Shown here piece by piece: positions 1 to 9,853 of a stretch of DNA of 64,000 bases. Position numbers and translations under genes: made by a program. The notes beneath the pieces are model-generated. The model worked only from the letters and a program-made list of their open reading frames with translations. It searched no databases and had not been told where the DNA came from. Numbering within the stretch: the first letter of the stretch is position 1; each line of letters starts with the position of its first letter. The stretch comes from Dipteris shenzhenensis (Eukaryota; Polypodiophyta; Polypodiopsida; Gleicheniales): the NCBI GenBank assembly GCA_047967505.1, contig CM106538.1; one strand, given 5' to 3'.

Positions 1-20
1 TTCATGCATCGAGCCAAAAG

Positions 21-1400
21 ATGGAGAGGAAAGGAGCTGTGGTTATCTCGCGGGACCTTGTCAAACAAGATTTTTATCAAGTCTCTCTCGATGCAGAATC
101 GAAAGCAGCACGGGAACCAGAGTCTGCTGATAACGGACCGTGGGCGATAGAGCCGCTCTTAGGTTCAGATATACCCTCCGATTCCAACGACGGGGTTCAA
201 ACAGAGCGCCGATGTGTATCGAAGGCGGAAGCTTCAGGAAAAAATGTCGAAAATGGCTTTGGTAACCACACGCACATGGCGGAATATAGCACCTTGGTTG
301 AGGCCCCAGTAGATGAGAGTTTGAAAAGCGCGACCAGAGAAAACGATGAGATCGATGGGGTAAAGTTGAAAGAGAGACTTAATGCGGAACAACTGACCCT
401 TAATAGCATCTACCTTGAGTTGGAAAAGGAAAGGATTGCGTCTGCATCAGCTGCCGATGAGGCTATGGCTATGATCACCAAACTTCAGAAGGATAAAGCA
501 GCCTTGCAAATGGAAGCTATGCAGTATCAGCGGATAACAGAGGAGAAAGCCATGTATGACGAAGAAGCCATTGTCCTCCTGCGAGACGTTTTTCTAAAAC
601 AGGAGGCAGAGAAGGTCGCGTTGGGGAAAGAAATTGAGCTGTACAGAAGAAAGCTCCTCAAGCTAAAGATGGAATCTGCAGAGGGAAAGGCAAAGCATGG
701 CGTGAAGGATGATTTCATAGTCCCTCTGTTGGAGGTTGAAGAGAGAAAGGCAGCAGATTCAGCTCACGGGGAACGAGTCATGACAGTCTCTGCCCGTGGC
801 TCCTCTGATAGGGGAAGTCCTGCAGCAGCAGAAAATGCAGGAGACCGATTGTGTACATGTGCAGATGAGAGGGAATGGGAGCGTGTCCTAGAGCGTTTAT
901 GGAATTTGGAGGAGCAGATTCATGGGGTGAAGACAAAACACAACTTAACTGTCCCAAATGAATGCACAAGTCAAGTGTATGACAGCGATTGTCTGGTTGC
1001 GGATGCATGGAATGATGTTGCGAGGAACAATGAGGCTGATCAGTTTGGAAACGTGTTGCCCTGTCTGGAAGGTAATAAGACATCCATACAAACGCAGTCA
1101 GCAACTGCAACGAGTCTAGAGCTAGAAAATTTTGTGGCCAACGAAACTTTCGCATGCTCCTCCCCTGAAATCTCAGAGTCTGATGTCCGGGCTACCTCGA
1201 TGATTAGGAGGGACAAGTCCAGATCGATCTTACAGGAGGAGGTGCAAAAACTTATGGCCAGGCTGCAGGTGCTTGAAGCTGATAGAGAATTCATGAGACA
1301 GTCCTTTGAGTTGATGAGACAGGAATGGAGTTGCTTCAGGATGTTTCATGTGGCTCAACAGCTGAGATTGTTGCAGAGGGCTTCAACACAAACCTTATAG
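21..1400 (+). CDS. GTD-binding (DUF593) coiled-coil protein, 3' part; myosin-binding-protein-like
   Basis: The reading frame gives 459 residues from the first ATG to TAG. Residues about 115-212 match the plant GTD-binding/DUF593 (zein-binding) domain: a long Leu/Glu/Lys coiled coil containing SASAADEAMAMITKLQKDKA and QMEAMQYQRITEEKAMYDEE. Residues about 400-459 form a second conserved coiled coil with LMARLQVLEADREFM. In this family the domain binds the globular tail of myosin XI on endomembrane vesicles, usually behind an N-terminal membrane anchor. No membrane segment is seen here. The frame has no stop between base 1 and the ATG, so the gene probably continues upstream of the window and this would be its last coding exon. 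The middle (residues 220-390) is Ser/Asp-rich and low in conservation signal. Domain assignment is firm; the start is uncertain. Confidence 0.85.
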   Translation: MERKGAVVISRDLVKQDFYQVSLDAESKAAREPESADNGPWAIEPLLGSDIPSDSNDGVQTERRCVSKAEASGKNVENGFGNHTHMAEYSTLVEAPVDESLKSATRENDEIDGVKLKERLNAEQLTLNSIYLELEKERIASASAADEAMAMITKLQKDKAALQMEAMQYQRITEEKAMYDEEAIVLLRDVFLKQEAEKVALGKEIELYRRKLLKLKMESAEGKAKHGVKDDFIVPLLEVEERKAADSAHGERVMTVSARGSSDRGSPAAAENAGDRLCTCADEREWERVLERLWNLEEQIHGVKTKHNLTVPNECTSQVYDSDCLVADAWNDVARNNEADQFGNVLPCLEGNKTSIQTQSATATSLELENFVANETFACSSPEISESDVRATSMIRRDKSRSILQEEVQKLMARLQVLEADREFMRQSFELMRQEWSCFRMFHVAQQLRLLQRASTQTL

Positions 1401-2540
1401 CCTAACCTTTTTTCTTTTCTTTTCTTCATACATGTGTTCCGTGCTATTGAAATCTGTAAATACTCGGTTTTCTTTCTACTATCCTTAAGCTTGGGTACGA
1501 GAAATTCCTTCAATAAGATGGCTTCAAGATTGAATGCCAATTGAAATGGTGTGTGCTCTTCATTTCCAATTCAATTCTCACTCACATGAATATTCCCTTC
1601 TTTTGTAAAAGAGCATGAATGTCTTTTCTTTCTAAGGTTTTATGTTTGGTTTTCTCTATTGTTTGTCATTAGATCTTTGCAACTCTGGAGTACAGCCCCA
1701 TGCTAGTTGTCTTCTATTATAAGTAGCTCATGCAACATCACCAAAGCCATGAGAAAGCTTATAATTTGAGTTCATCAAAAAAAATTCCAATGGAATATGG
1801 CAAATACATCAGGGATGATGAAAGCTTTAATGGAATGAGGCTAATTTTACAAGATCAAAACTTCTACAAGCTTGGTATGAGATGGGTACTTAAATAGGGC
1901 CCCATAGTGCCCTATTAATTAATTAGTTGGTGTGGGAGGGAGTAGTGATATATGATGGCAACAGAGTTTCTTACTCGAAATATGCTTAGCGTTATAAAGG
2001 ATACAAGCTTGTGTACCTGATGTTGCGTTAAGATTTTCGTGATTTTTTGCGAATCTAAATAATTATTTGTACTCGAAATATACTTAGCCTTATAAAGGAT
2101 ACAAGTTTGTGTACCTAAGATTATCTTGCACTATTCACCTCTCCTACCAAATTTAAACCAAGATTATTCACCTCCCCTACAAAATTCAAACCAAGATTAT
2201 CTTGCAAAATAGGGTCCCTCAATGAGAAAAAACCCCCTAGTATCAATTAGTTATTTGGTGTGCGGAGGGGGGAGTGATATATGAAGGCAAATATTTAGGG
2301 ATAAAGGGGGGAGGGCTTGAATTAATTAAATAAAGGGGAGAGGGGAGGGGAGAGTTGAACGAATGGTTTGGTGAGGAAGAGCTAACAAGTTGGTGCGATG
2401 CTCGTTGGTCAACGCCGCTTGCCTGAGCCTCCGCCCATCTCCTCTACTGGGCTTGTACCTCAGGCACCTCGCCATGATGACGATCCTCCTTCTGACGGAG
2501 TGATGGACACCCAAATCCCAGATTCGTACATTGAATCACT
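1401..2540. other. 3' flank of the GTD-binding gene and AT-rich intergenic DNA
   Basis: No gene is seen. The first 150-200 bases are T-rich with AATAA-like motifs near 1512 and may be the 3' UTR. A diverged repeat follows: a block at 1972-2019 (TACTCGAAATATGCTTAG, later GGATACAAGCTTGTGTACCT) recurs at 2070-2117, and a block near 1914-1961 containing TTGGTGTG and GTGATATATGA recurs near 2241-2288. A CCAAGATTAT/CACCTCCCCTAC motif repeats between 2125 and 2206. These are decayed short duplications without coding content. Confidence 0.5.
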
Positions 2541-2542
2541 AA

Positions 2543-3016
2543 GCATGGTGAATGGGAAGTTGCTGACCCTGTTTCCTTTGAGGGTCTAGCTTGTAGGAGC
2601 TTAGAGGATGTTCCCACGCTTGGCATATTCATCAAAAATGCTGGGGAATGCTTGGGCTCAAAACATTCCCATGCATGGCCCCTAAAATGTAGGGGCTAGC
2701 ATTGAGCACTTGCAACGCCGCGGTGGAGACGAAAATAAAACCTCTCCACCCGGGCATTATGGGGCCACACTTTGATGAATATGCCAAGCATGGTGGTTGC
2801 TGACCCTATTTCCTTTGAGTGTCTAGCTAAGGACGTGTAGGAGCTTAGAGGATGTTCCCACGCTTGGCATATTCATCAAAAATGCTGGGGAATGCTTGGG
2901 CTCGAAACGTTCCCATGCGTGGCCCCTGAAATGTAGGGGCTAGCATTGAGCACTTGCAACACCTCAGTGGAGATGGAAATAAAACCTCTCCACCCGGGCA
3001 TTACGAGGTCACACCT
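2543..3016. repeat. Tandemly duplicated MITE-like repeat, about 244-bp period
   Basis: Two copies, offset by 244 bp, share long near-identical stretches (GGATGTTCCCACGCTTGGCA at about 2607 and 2851; CCTCTCCACCCGGGCATTA at both). In copy 1 a 23-base inverted pair, 2614-2636 and 2771-2793, matches with one mismatch (core TTGGCATATTCATCAAA against TTTGATGAATATGCCAA) and encloses a 180-bp segment without coding capacity. Copy 2 keeps the left arm at 2858-2880, but its right arm has diverged after about 3016. Short terminal inverted repeats around a small non-coding body are typical of MITEs. No clear target duplication was found. Confidence 0.55.
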
Positions 3017-3722
3017 TGATATTTACCTTAATGGGGCTTTTCGGGATCAGTTATGCACAAGTGTCCAAGGAATTGATATGCAGAGGCGGGCTCGATATTT
3101 GCCAGCTCTAGCACGCCGTGGGAAAGCACTCTTAATGCCAAGCAACGTGTGACTATTGACGCTCTCCAGTCGGATTCCCACACCTTCAGAGCTCAAGTCC
3201 CCATCTCTCCTTATAGCCTATGTCGTGAATATAATCACCTGCATTCATGTAGCTTCTTTATGTTGTTCATGGGCCGAGTCCCTTTGGAGGAAGAATTTTC
3301 CCATCTCCTTTTCAAGGTAAGTGCTCGCCTCGAGACTTCCATTTTGTGGGCAAGGGTTTCTTCCAAGCATCTGTTGCATCTATGGTTGAGTGTGACTGGT
3401 TGCTCTCGTGTTAAGTTGGTTTTCGTGGGAATCTTATCTACACGCTACCTTGGTCAGCAACCTTTTCTGAAGTGTCGCAACACCATTGTCCTGTATGGGT
3501 ACACTTTCTAGTTATGCATGAACTATTCCTACCTCATCTGCATGGGATTTTGTCGTCACTTGGTTGGGTTCTTTACATTCTGCCTGCCCAACCAAAACGC
3601 CTTAGTCCCAAGGCTTGCATTTTGTGGGACCTCAGAGAAGAACCTCCCTCGCAACTGTCGCTTTTGTTACTCAATGACAGGGAGATAGTGTTGTTTCACA
3701 AGTGGCATGATAAAAGGCTCTC
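3017..3722. other. No recognisable gene; probable decayed LINE sequence
   Basis: Short open frames on the plus strand (for example around 3149-3511 and 3472-3789) do not match any family I recognise. The segment leads directly into a LINE reverse-transcriptase fragment at 3723 and may be an older part of the same element, but nothing in it proves that. Confidence 0.3.
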
Positions 3723-3968
3723 TTGCCAGGTCAGATCACTATTCTTCAACACATCGTGCTCCCCACTCTTGTGTTTGTTTGTTCAATGATGCCTTTCTCA
3801 GCTTCTTCACTAGCTAAGTTGGATAAGTTGGCAAGAGATTTTGTATGGTATGATAGGTGGCATTCATTTCCATGGTCATATGCCACTACTCCTCGTATTG
3901 AAGGAGGTCTCGGCCTCCCTTCAACAGCTGCCAAATGCCATCGCCTCTGCTATAAGTGGATTCTCTAA
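3723..3968 (+). pseudogene. LINE reverse transcriptase, post-thumb fragment
   Basis: The translated stretch contains LPTLVFVCSMMPFSAS, then DKLARDFVWYDR and RIEGGLGLPSTAAKCHRLCY. This matches the region after the palm and thumb of plant L1-type LINE ORF2, where a (Q)I-x-x-FLW(G) segment is followed by P-x-x-GGLG and an L-x-x-K(W) motif. It is short, lacks catalytic motifs and ends in TAA. It lies upstream of the YADD-containing fragment at 4888, the reverse of normal gene order, so the element has been rearranged or two copies are present. Confidence 0.65.
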
Positions 3969-4598
3969 TAGAGGATGTGCCAATCTATGCAAGCATTTCT
4001 TGTGAGAGACTATGCTTCAAGGATCTAATTTGCCATAGTAACAAGCCCATTTATGATTGGTTGAATCAAAGAAATTACATATATACAATTCCAGTGAGAA
4101 GAGGGGCATAACATATTCCAAAGAATGTAACAACTCCATATGCAAAAATGTCATTCCAAGACTCTTGTGTCACACTCAAATCACATTGTACATGTCTATA
4201 GAAGAATTGATAAAGCTCAAGGTATGCATTGTTTCACCTCGCATAGCTTTATCCAAATAAAGGAGCTCGGACTTCATGTCCAATATGGAATAGTTCACAA
4301 AATAGTCAATGTGATCCAACACATTCTTCCAAGATTCCTAGATGATAAAGCAAGCTTGATGCTAGTCATTTTTTAACTAGAGTATAAACACCATACATGT
4401 TAAGGTAAGTGCAATGCATCCACCATTTGTAATGAAATATATTAATTTAAACTATGCATTGACTACATACACACGTTAAAAAGTCTACATCATCAAGGCA
4501 TATAAGTCATTACTAGTAGGGAACCTGCACGATGCTACAACATTAGATTAATTGCATGATTGTTTGATTGACTAATATAAGCAAGGAACTATTTATGT
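3969..4598. other. AT-rich stretch with no recognisable feature
   Basis: Small open frames occur at 4057-4260 and 4140-4376 but show no recognisable motif. No RNA gene or LTR structure is seen. It separates two LINE pieces and may be foreign filler. Confidence 0.3.
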
Positions 4599-4855
4599 AT
4601 GTGTTTGGTGTGTGTGCATATGTATGCATGTGTATGTGCATGTCCATGTGTGCCTATGCACTTATGTGTGTGTGGGTGCACACTCACATATCTATTTATG
4701 TGTGCATCTATCTACATGTGTGATAGTGTGTGTTTGCGAACATACTTGCACACGTGTGTATGTGTATTAGTGAGTGCATCTATCTACATGTGTGACAGTG
4801 TATGTGTTTGCAAACATACTTGCATGTGTGTGTATGTGTGTTAGTGAGTGTCTGC

Positions 4856-4886
<31 letters not shown>
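4599..4886. repeat. GT/GTAT-rich microsatellite
   Basis: An imperfect GT repeat with interspersed GCATGT, TGTGTATG and ATCTACATGTGTGA units ends in a pure (GT)n run at about 4859-4886. The block CATCTATCTACATGTGTGA occurs twice (about 4707 and 4778). The apparent Cys/Val-rich frames are low-complexity artefacts. The repeat abuts LINE reverse-transcriptase sequence at 4888. Confidence 0.85.
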
Positions 4887-4887
<1 letters not shown>

Positions 4888-4888
<1 letters not shown>

Positions 4889-5253
4889 GTTGCATCTTTT
4901 TTGGCACAAGCATATGCTGATGATTCCTTCTTTATGCCACAGAATTCTCTCCCCAGGAAGTCCACATGCTTATGACCACACTATCATTGTATGGATTGGC
5001 AACGGGATTGCATGTCAATTTTGACAAATCTAAATTGCTTCCCTTGAAACAATGTGACTGGCATTCTATTCTCTGGCCAGGTCAGGTGGTGCATTCCAAA
5101 GATGTAATCAGGCATATGGGATATGGAAGAAAATTGCTGATTTGTTACATCCTCTTCTACCTATTCCTCCTGTGGCTGACACAGATAGGCTTATGGATTG
5201 GCAATTGCAACCCTCTGCTACATGCTCTCATCCTGTACCTTTGCCTGCCTTGA
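4888..5253 (+). pseudogene. LINE reverse transcriptase palm and thumb fragment (YADD)
   Basis: Translation reads AYADDS, with the catalytic YADD at 4913-4924. After a frame change follows LYGLATGLHVNFDKSKLLPL at about 4990-5047. The second motif is the SGL-x-(V/I)N-x-x-KS signature found downstream of YADD in LINE ORF2. The 5' part of the palm is missing and GT microsatellite takes its place. Stops and a frameshift show the copy is dead. Confidence 0.7.
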
Positions 5254-5925
5254 TCTCCATCAAAGCCTACAGGCTTCTTCAGCCTGCTCCATGGATTCAG
5301 CAATATGCTAATACTTTGTGGCATATCAGGAAGCCCCTCTCATGGTGGCTGAAGAATCTCCGGATATTATGGAAGTGTAAAATGCCTTTGAAACAAAGAC
5401 TTTTTCTTTGGAGATGCATGACCGGCACATTGTCAGTGGGAATCACATTGCCAAACGTCACATTGCACCATTCACATGTTTACGATGTCAGGCTCCTTCA
5501 GAGACTATCCTTCATTTGCTTTGGTACTACCCGCGTTCTAGGAACCTCCTGATCATCTTCGGCTTCGTTTCCCGAGTCACAGATTTGGGAAACATTTTTG
5601 GTTATTTGGCAAATGTATGAGGTCTTTGTCTCAATACTCAGTATTTCTCTCATGGGTGAGATATTGGGCTCTTTGGACAATCTGGAGTGAGCATAATTTG
5701 GCATACTTGGGTTGGTAGATTCACAAGTCATATGAATCTTTCCGAGCCTCATTGCGGCAATCCTTATATGATGCCAGCCATGAGGGTGATATATATGCTT
5801 CTTGCATAGAGCTTTTCTTTTTATGTTTCTGATCTTTGGGATACTCTCCATTTTGGAGACTTGCCATCTTGTATATTTATGAGAATATAAATACACTGCA
5901 CTGGATTTTACTATTAAAAAAAAAA

Positions 5926-5926
<1 letters not shown>
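5254..5926 (+). pseudogene. LINE ORF2 3' end: zf-RVT domain, tail and poly(A)
   Basis: About 5330-5530 encodes, across a frameshift, the reverse-transcriptase zinc-binding (zf-RVT) region: WKCKMPLKQRLFLWRC, then CLRCQAPSETILHLLWY in another frame. The remaining C-terminal sequence runs with stops to about 5910, where TATTAAAAAAAAAA may be the LINE poly(A) tail, directly followed by (GT)n. This is the 3' part of the element begun at 4888. Confidence 0.65.
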
Positions 5927-5956
<30 letters not shown>

Positions 5957-5988
5957 GCATGTGTATATGTGGGCCATTGGTAGTCCAA

Positions 5989-6019
<31 letters not shown>

Positions 6020-6114
6020 GGCCATTGGTAGTCCAAGAGTGGTAGTCTAAGAGCCTAAGAGTCCAAGTGCCCATACTAGTCTTGTGCATGTGTGTGTGTG
6101 TGTGTGTGTGTGTG
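5927..6114. repeat. Three (GT)n tracts separated by short duplicated spacers
   Basis: GT runs lie at about 5927-5953, 5990-6014 and 6088-6114. Between them GTGGGCCATTGGTAGTCCAA appears twice (about 5969 and 6017), and further GTCCAAGAG-type repeats follow to 6210. The arrangement suggests microsatellite-mediated duplication downstream of a LINE poly(A) tail. Confidence 0.8.
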
Positions 6115-6539
6115 CACGTGCACAGACACACATGCATATGTGTATATATGAGTGTGCATGTGTGTTAATCCAAGAGATAGTGATAATTCAAGAGTCCAAG
6201 AGTCCAAGGGTGGTAAGTGGATGGCAACATTTCCTAGGCCTTCTTGTCCAAGCTACCATGTGTCAACAAATCATTGTATTTTGTAGTTTGTCCATGGCTA
6301 ATATGTAGAATAGATTCTAAGAGTCTCAAAACATAAGTCCCTCCTATATATGATAGTGGAGCTTTCGTCACCACATTGATCATATCCTTAAGAAACTACC
6401 ACATGAGTACCACATATTGATTTGTAGAGATATCAACCTACACATGATGAATAAAAAAGCACCAAGTCTCTCAGATGAAGAAATAATTAAAAAACACAAT
6501 CGCTCATTGCAAGCCTACAATTAATAGCCCAAACACAAC

Positions 6540-7624
6540 TAGTACATTGACGATGGCATACTCAATGGTGCAAATGGTTTATTTAGAAACTCAAGCATAA
6601 CCACCAAACCAGTAGTGGTTTGGATAGTATTCTTTGATAAAAGAATTGGCAGGAAAGCTCGTTCTCAACATAATAATCTCTACAACATGGACACTTCCCA
6701 CACATGGACACCACTATTATAGGTTTTCCAAGTGGGAAAGATCTACCTCAACACTATTTGCCGTCGACAATTTCCAATACAACCAGAAGCGGCAAGAACA
6801 ATACATCGAGCACAAGGCCTCTCCATGGACAATTTGGCATTCAAATCACATGGGCTTGTCTACTTGTACTATCTCATGTTCAAGACCCAACCCATCTTTT
6901 CATACTAACAAAACTAGAGGCAAAAACATGTGAAAGTAGGCTACAACAAGTTTCCAACACTTACAAATGCAATTGTGCATGGAAACCTCTACAAAGAAAC
7001 TTATTTAAAGACCAAAAACTGCTCAAAATCACATGAGATCATCCCACTTATACAATGTAGACATAATTCAAAGCGAAAGTATCCTTACAACAATAATACT
7101 CTGTCTACAAGAGACACATGCATCTCACTCAACAAGGTCCAAACTTCCAAGATTCTGTAACATCTCCATAAACCAAGGCCTCAGAATTTCTACATATTAC
7201 AAAGGAAACCTTCCACTCATTGACTATAATGAAGAAGAAGTAGAGTGCTTGTTCACAATACATGAACAGAACTTCTATCTAAAGTTAGCTATACTAAATC
7301 TTTTACAAATCGCCTCATGCCAAAACACAAAGCCTAATATGTGCACTGCAACTGCTCGTCCAAGTCAATGAGGACACAGAAATATACATTATGGGTGACT
7401 TCAACAAGAAAACAAGAAATATGTCCAAAATCGGTGCTTTCATGTGCCAACAAAACGTGAAACAACTAATACATGTGCCCTCAACAATCGACATGTCTAC
7501 TCTAGACCATATTTGGACAAACAAAGACCACCACAACTACATGGCCGGAAGCACTTTCATACATTGGTTTGACCATTCGAATGTGCACACTACACTTACA
7601 AACTTTAACTCAAACCACCTATGA
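6540..7624 (+). mobile_element. Decayed Helitron (Helentron-like): helicase C-terminus plus endonuclease domain
   Basis: Late helicase motifs appear in order across frames: DGILNGANGLFRN (6552-6590), VVVWIVFFDKRIGRKARS (about 6612-6668) and FPIQPEAARTIHRAQGLS (6771-6824). The last is the PIF1/Helitron TIHK(S/A)QG motif. Next comes sequence resembling the YVALSR-V-x-x-P region (about 6835-6920). Downstream an exonuclease-endonuclease-phosphatase fold is suggested by ILCLQETH (about 7096-7119), GDFNKKT (7394-7414) and LDHIWTNK with a distal DHS. Helicase followed by an EEP-type endonuclease is the layout described for Helentrons (Helitron2). The Rep/HUH domain and the termini are not seen. Many frameshifts: a fossil. 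Confidence 0.68.
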
Positions 7625-8477
7625 ATGTAATACATCTTGGTTAAGACATTGGGCTATTAAAAATATGGAAATTTGACACACACAATTAATTAACTTTAAA
7701 AGAAAATAACAAAGCACTACGGCGCTGTGCTCTTATCATTTTATCAGTGAATATAGTCTTCGCTTTCCTACTCTTGCGCAGCTCAATGAGACCGTTTGAA
7801 GAGTGGAGCGAGCTTTCTGAAGCGTTTTATAGAAGCTTTGTCTTCGTAGGGGCAGCTGTAGATAGCCACTCCATGTGCTGACACTGCTTCTAGAGTCTAA
7901 AGAGCAAGACGATACAAACCAACACGAATTCATCTCTCTTGTTGCTGACTTCCCTCGATTGATAGATCGTCACCGAGTTGGGGTACAAGGATTGCTTTTT
8001 GGACTTATTAACACATGGAACACTTCCCTTCACACATGTTTAATCTTCTTTGTTGATTTTCGCCCAGTGGATCAGAAGACATAATTTTCAAGGTGATAAT
8101 AGGCACTCTATATAGACCTTGCGGGTTTCGTTTTGCGCCAGAGCTGGGTGCCTGCCAAGCTGAACCCCTTGGCTCGAAGAAACTCTGCCATCCAGTCCCC
8201 ATGTTGCGTCTGCATAATCCCACTCGAGTGAAAGGATTACTCTGGTTGGCAAGCCTTGATGGTGTGAAGAGTAGGCATGCCTCCCCATTATGGTCTGCCA
8301 GCAAGGCGGAGGAAGGTTTCTGCTCTACTACATGCTCAATGGAGGCCAGGTCGCATCTGAACCCTTGCTTTGGCAGCAGTGTTTAAATGGAGCAGAGTTC
8401 AAGGTAAACCAAAGTATCAAGCACATATTCTCTCAGCCCATTTTATCTGCTAGGTAAATCAAAGGGGCTGAATATCT
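7625..8477. other. No recognisable gene
   Basis: Frames at 7875-8084 and 8093-8386 have no recognisable motif. The segment between the Helitron fossil and the GC-rich repeat may belong to either, but no terminal structure (CTRRT, hairpin) was identified with confidence. Confidence 0.3.
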
Positions 8478-8714
8478 TTAATCTTCACCCGTAGCGTCCC
8501 GACCTCGACGCCCAGCACTCTCGCGCACACGCGTCGCCCTCCGACCCCACCCGCACACGCGTCGCTCTCGGACCTTGTGGACCCTTGCGTTGGCCCTCAA
8601 GTTGTCACATCGGTCTTGACCCCGTAGCGCAGTCTTGTCGTGCCCAACCCCGGCGTGCCTCCACCCACTCCGGTGCCTTGAGTCGGGTTGGGACCCCGTG
8701 GCGCCCGAACACCC
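8478..8714. repeat. GC-rich repeat, left flank of the copia-type insertion
   Basis: Composition shifts to GC-rich with repeated CACACGCGTCGC, CCGACC and CCCCGTGG(C/T)GC units. The same kind of sequence resumes right after the LTR element at 11328, so the element appears to have inserted into this repeat. Open frames here are compositional artefacts. Confidence 0.55.
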
Positions 8715-8719
8715 TCGCG

Positions 8720-9577
8720 TGTTAAGCAACTACAATCCCCAATTTTAGGGGCAAACATACCAGCTTGCAGCACTCCCTATTTTAGGGGCATCAAAGGCAC
8801 AAAAGTGCACAAAACAGGGCTGGCCGACCAGCTGCCAGAATCAGGTCGACCAGCTGGTCTGGCCAACTTGGAACTGGCCGACCAGCTGGCCAACCAGCTG
8901 GCTGGCCCACCGACCTAGGAACTGACCGACCAGCTGGCCAACCTCCTAGGTCAGGCCTATAAAACACTCCCTACCCCCTCACTCTAATGGGACAGGACTT
9001 GCAGCTGCTCCTCACCTCCTCCATCCTTTGCTGCAGCCCCTCCTGCTCCAGATCTGGCTATTATGCCTGCTCCATCCTGTGCCCCTCTATTCCTCTCCAC
9101 CAGATCTAGCCCTAGACCTCCAGCTGCTGCTTTAGATCTGCTCCTGAGTGGCTGCCGACAAGCTTCCACATCTCCTCATCCTCTGCTGCGCATACACCTC
9201 CAAATCTAGAGCCAGATGAGCTCCTTTTCTTCATCATGTTGCTATTCCAGATAGCCTGAAGGTTCCTTCCTCAGAGCATGCTGTTTGCAGCCATTTCCTA
9301 GGGCAGCTCCAGCCCTTCATCATCTTCGTCATCATCGAGCTTCACGGAGGACTGCGTTTCGCTCCCTCTGCTGCTATCTTTTCTACTGTTTCTCTACATG
9401 GAATCATCTTTCTGATTTGCCTCAGCCACGGTCCTTGAGACACGACGGCTTGAGTTTCTTGTATTCAGTTTTTCATATTACCGACAGGCACTATGTTTTC
9501 TGAGTTCCGTTCTTCAGTTGTGTCTAAGTATCGTCTATTTTTTATCGCTCCACTGCAAACCCTATCGTTTCTCTATA
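8720..9577 (+). repeat. 5' LTR of the non-autonomous copia-type element
   Basis: 858 bp, starting TGTTAAGCAACTACAATCC and ending CTCTATA immediately before the primer site. It aligns over its whole length with 10435-11327. The 5' third is built from repeats of the palindromic core CCAGCTGG within GGCCGACCAGCTGG-like units (about 8820-8945). A TATA-like element lies at 8958-8964. The end is TA rather than the usual CA. Confidence 0.8.
8958..8964 (+). promoter_or_regulatory. TATA box in the 5' LTR
   Basis: GCCTATAAAACACTCC lies downstream of the CCAGCTGG repeats. The equivalent site in the 3' LTR is TATAAAA at 10708-10714. Transcription would begin in the LTR about 30 bp further on. Confidence 0.5.
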
Positions 9578-9590
9578 TGGTATCAGAGCC
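9578..9590 (+). promoter_or_regulatory. Primer binding site, initiator-Met tRNA type
   Basis: TGGTATCAGAGCC directly follows the 5' LTR. This is the standard copia primer site, complementary to the 3' end of plant initiator methionine tRNA. It fixes the LTR end and the element's orientation. Confidence 0.85.
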
Positions 9591-9727
9591 ATGGTGATTT
9601 AAAGACCCCAAATCTCTGGTGATCTAAAGATCGTGCTTCTTCATGGAGGCCATAGGTACGGGGAGCATCACTCCTATGAACATATCAGTTCCCTCTTTAT
9701 TCCGCTGCGCACTACGGGAGAGAACCT

Positions 9728-9853
9728 CCCTCCCTTTCTTACCTCCATCTTCTACTCCCATCCCTCCCTCCCTTTCTTACCTCCATCTTCTACTCCCATC
9801 CCTCCCTCCCTTTCTAACCTCCATCTTCTACTCCCATCCCTCCCTCCCTTTTT
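9728..9853. repeat. 38-bp minisatellite inside the LTR element
   Basis: The unit CCCTTTCTTACCTCCATCTT plus about 18 further pyrimidine-rich bases repeats with a 38-bp period (CCCTTT at 9732, 9770, 9808 and 9846), giving three full copies and a partial fourth. It lies in the internal region where gag would normally be. Confidence 0.85.

Noticed and set aside
1040-1294. Minus-strand frames inside the GTD-binding gene (also 778-1155 and 527-718)
   Set aside because: Shadow frames of a well-supported coding sequence.
4599-4965. Cys/Val-rich and Thr/His-rich frames over GT repeats, also 5836-6137
   Set aside because: Pure translation of GT/AC microsatellites; no cysteine-rich peptide family fits.
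8700-8950. CRISPR-like repeat of CCAGCTGG units
   Set aside because: Units are short, contiguous and inside an LTR with a paired second copy; no spacers and the genome is eukaryotic.
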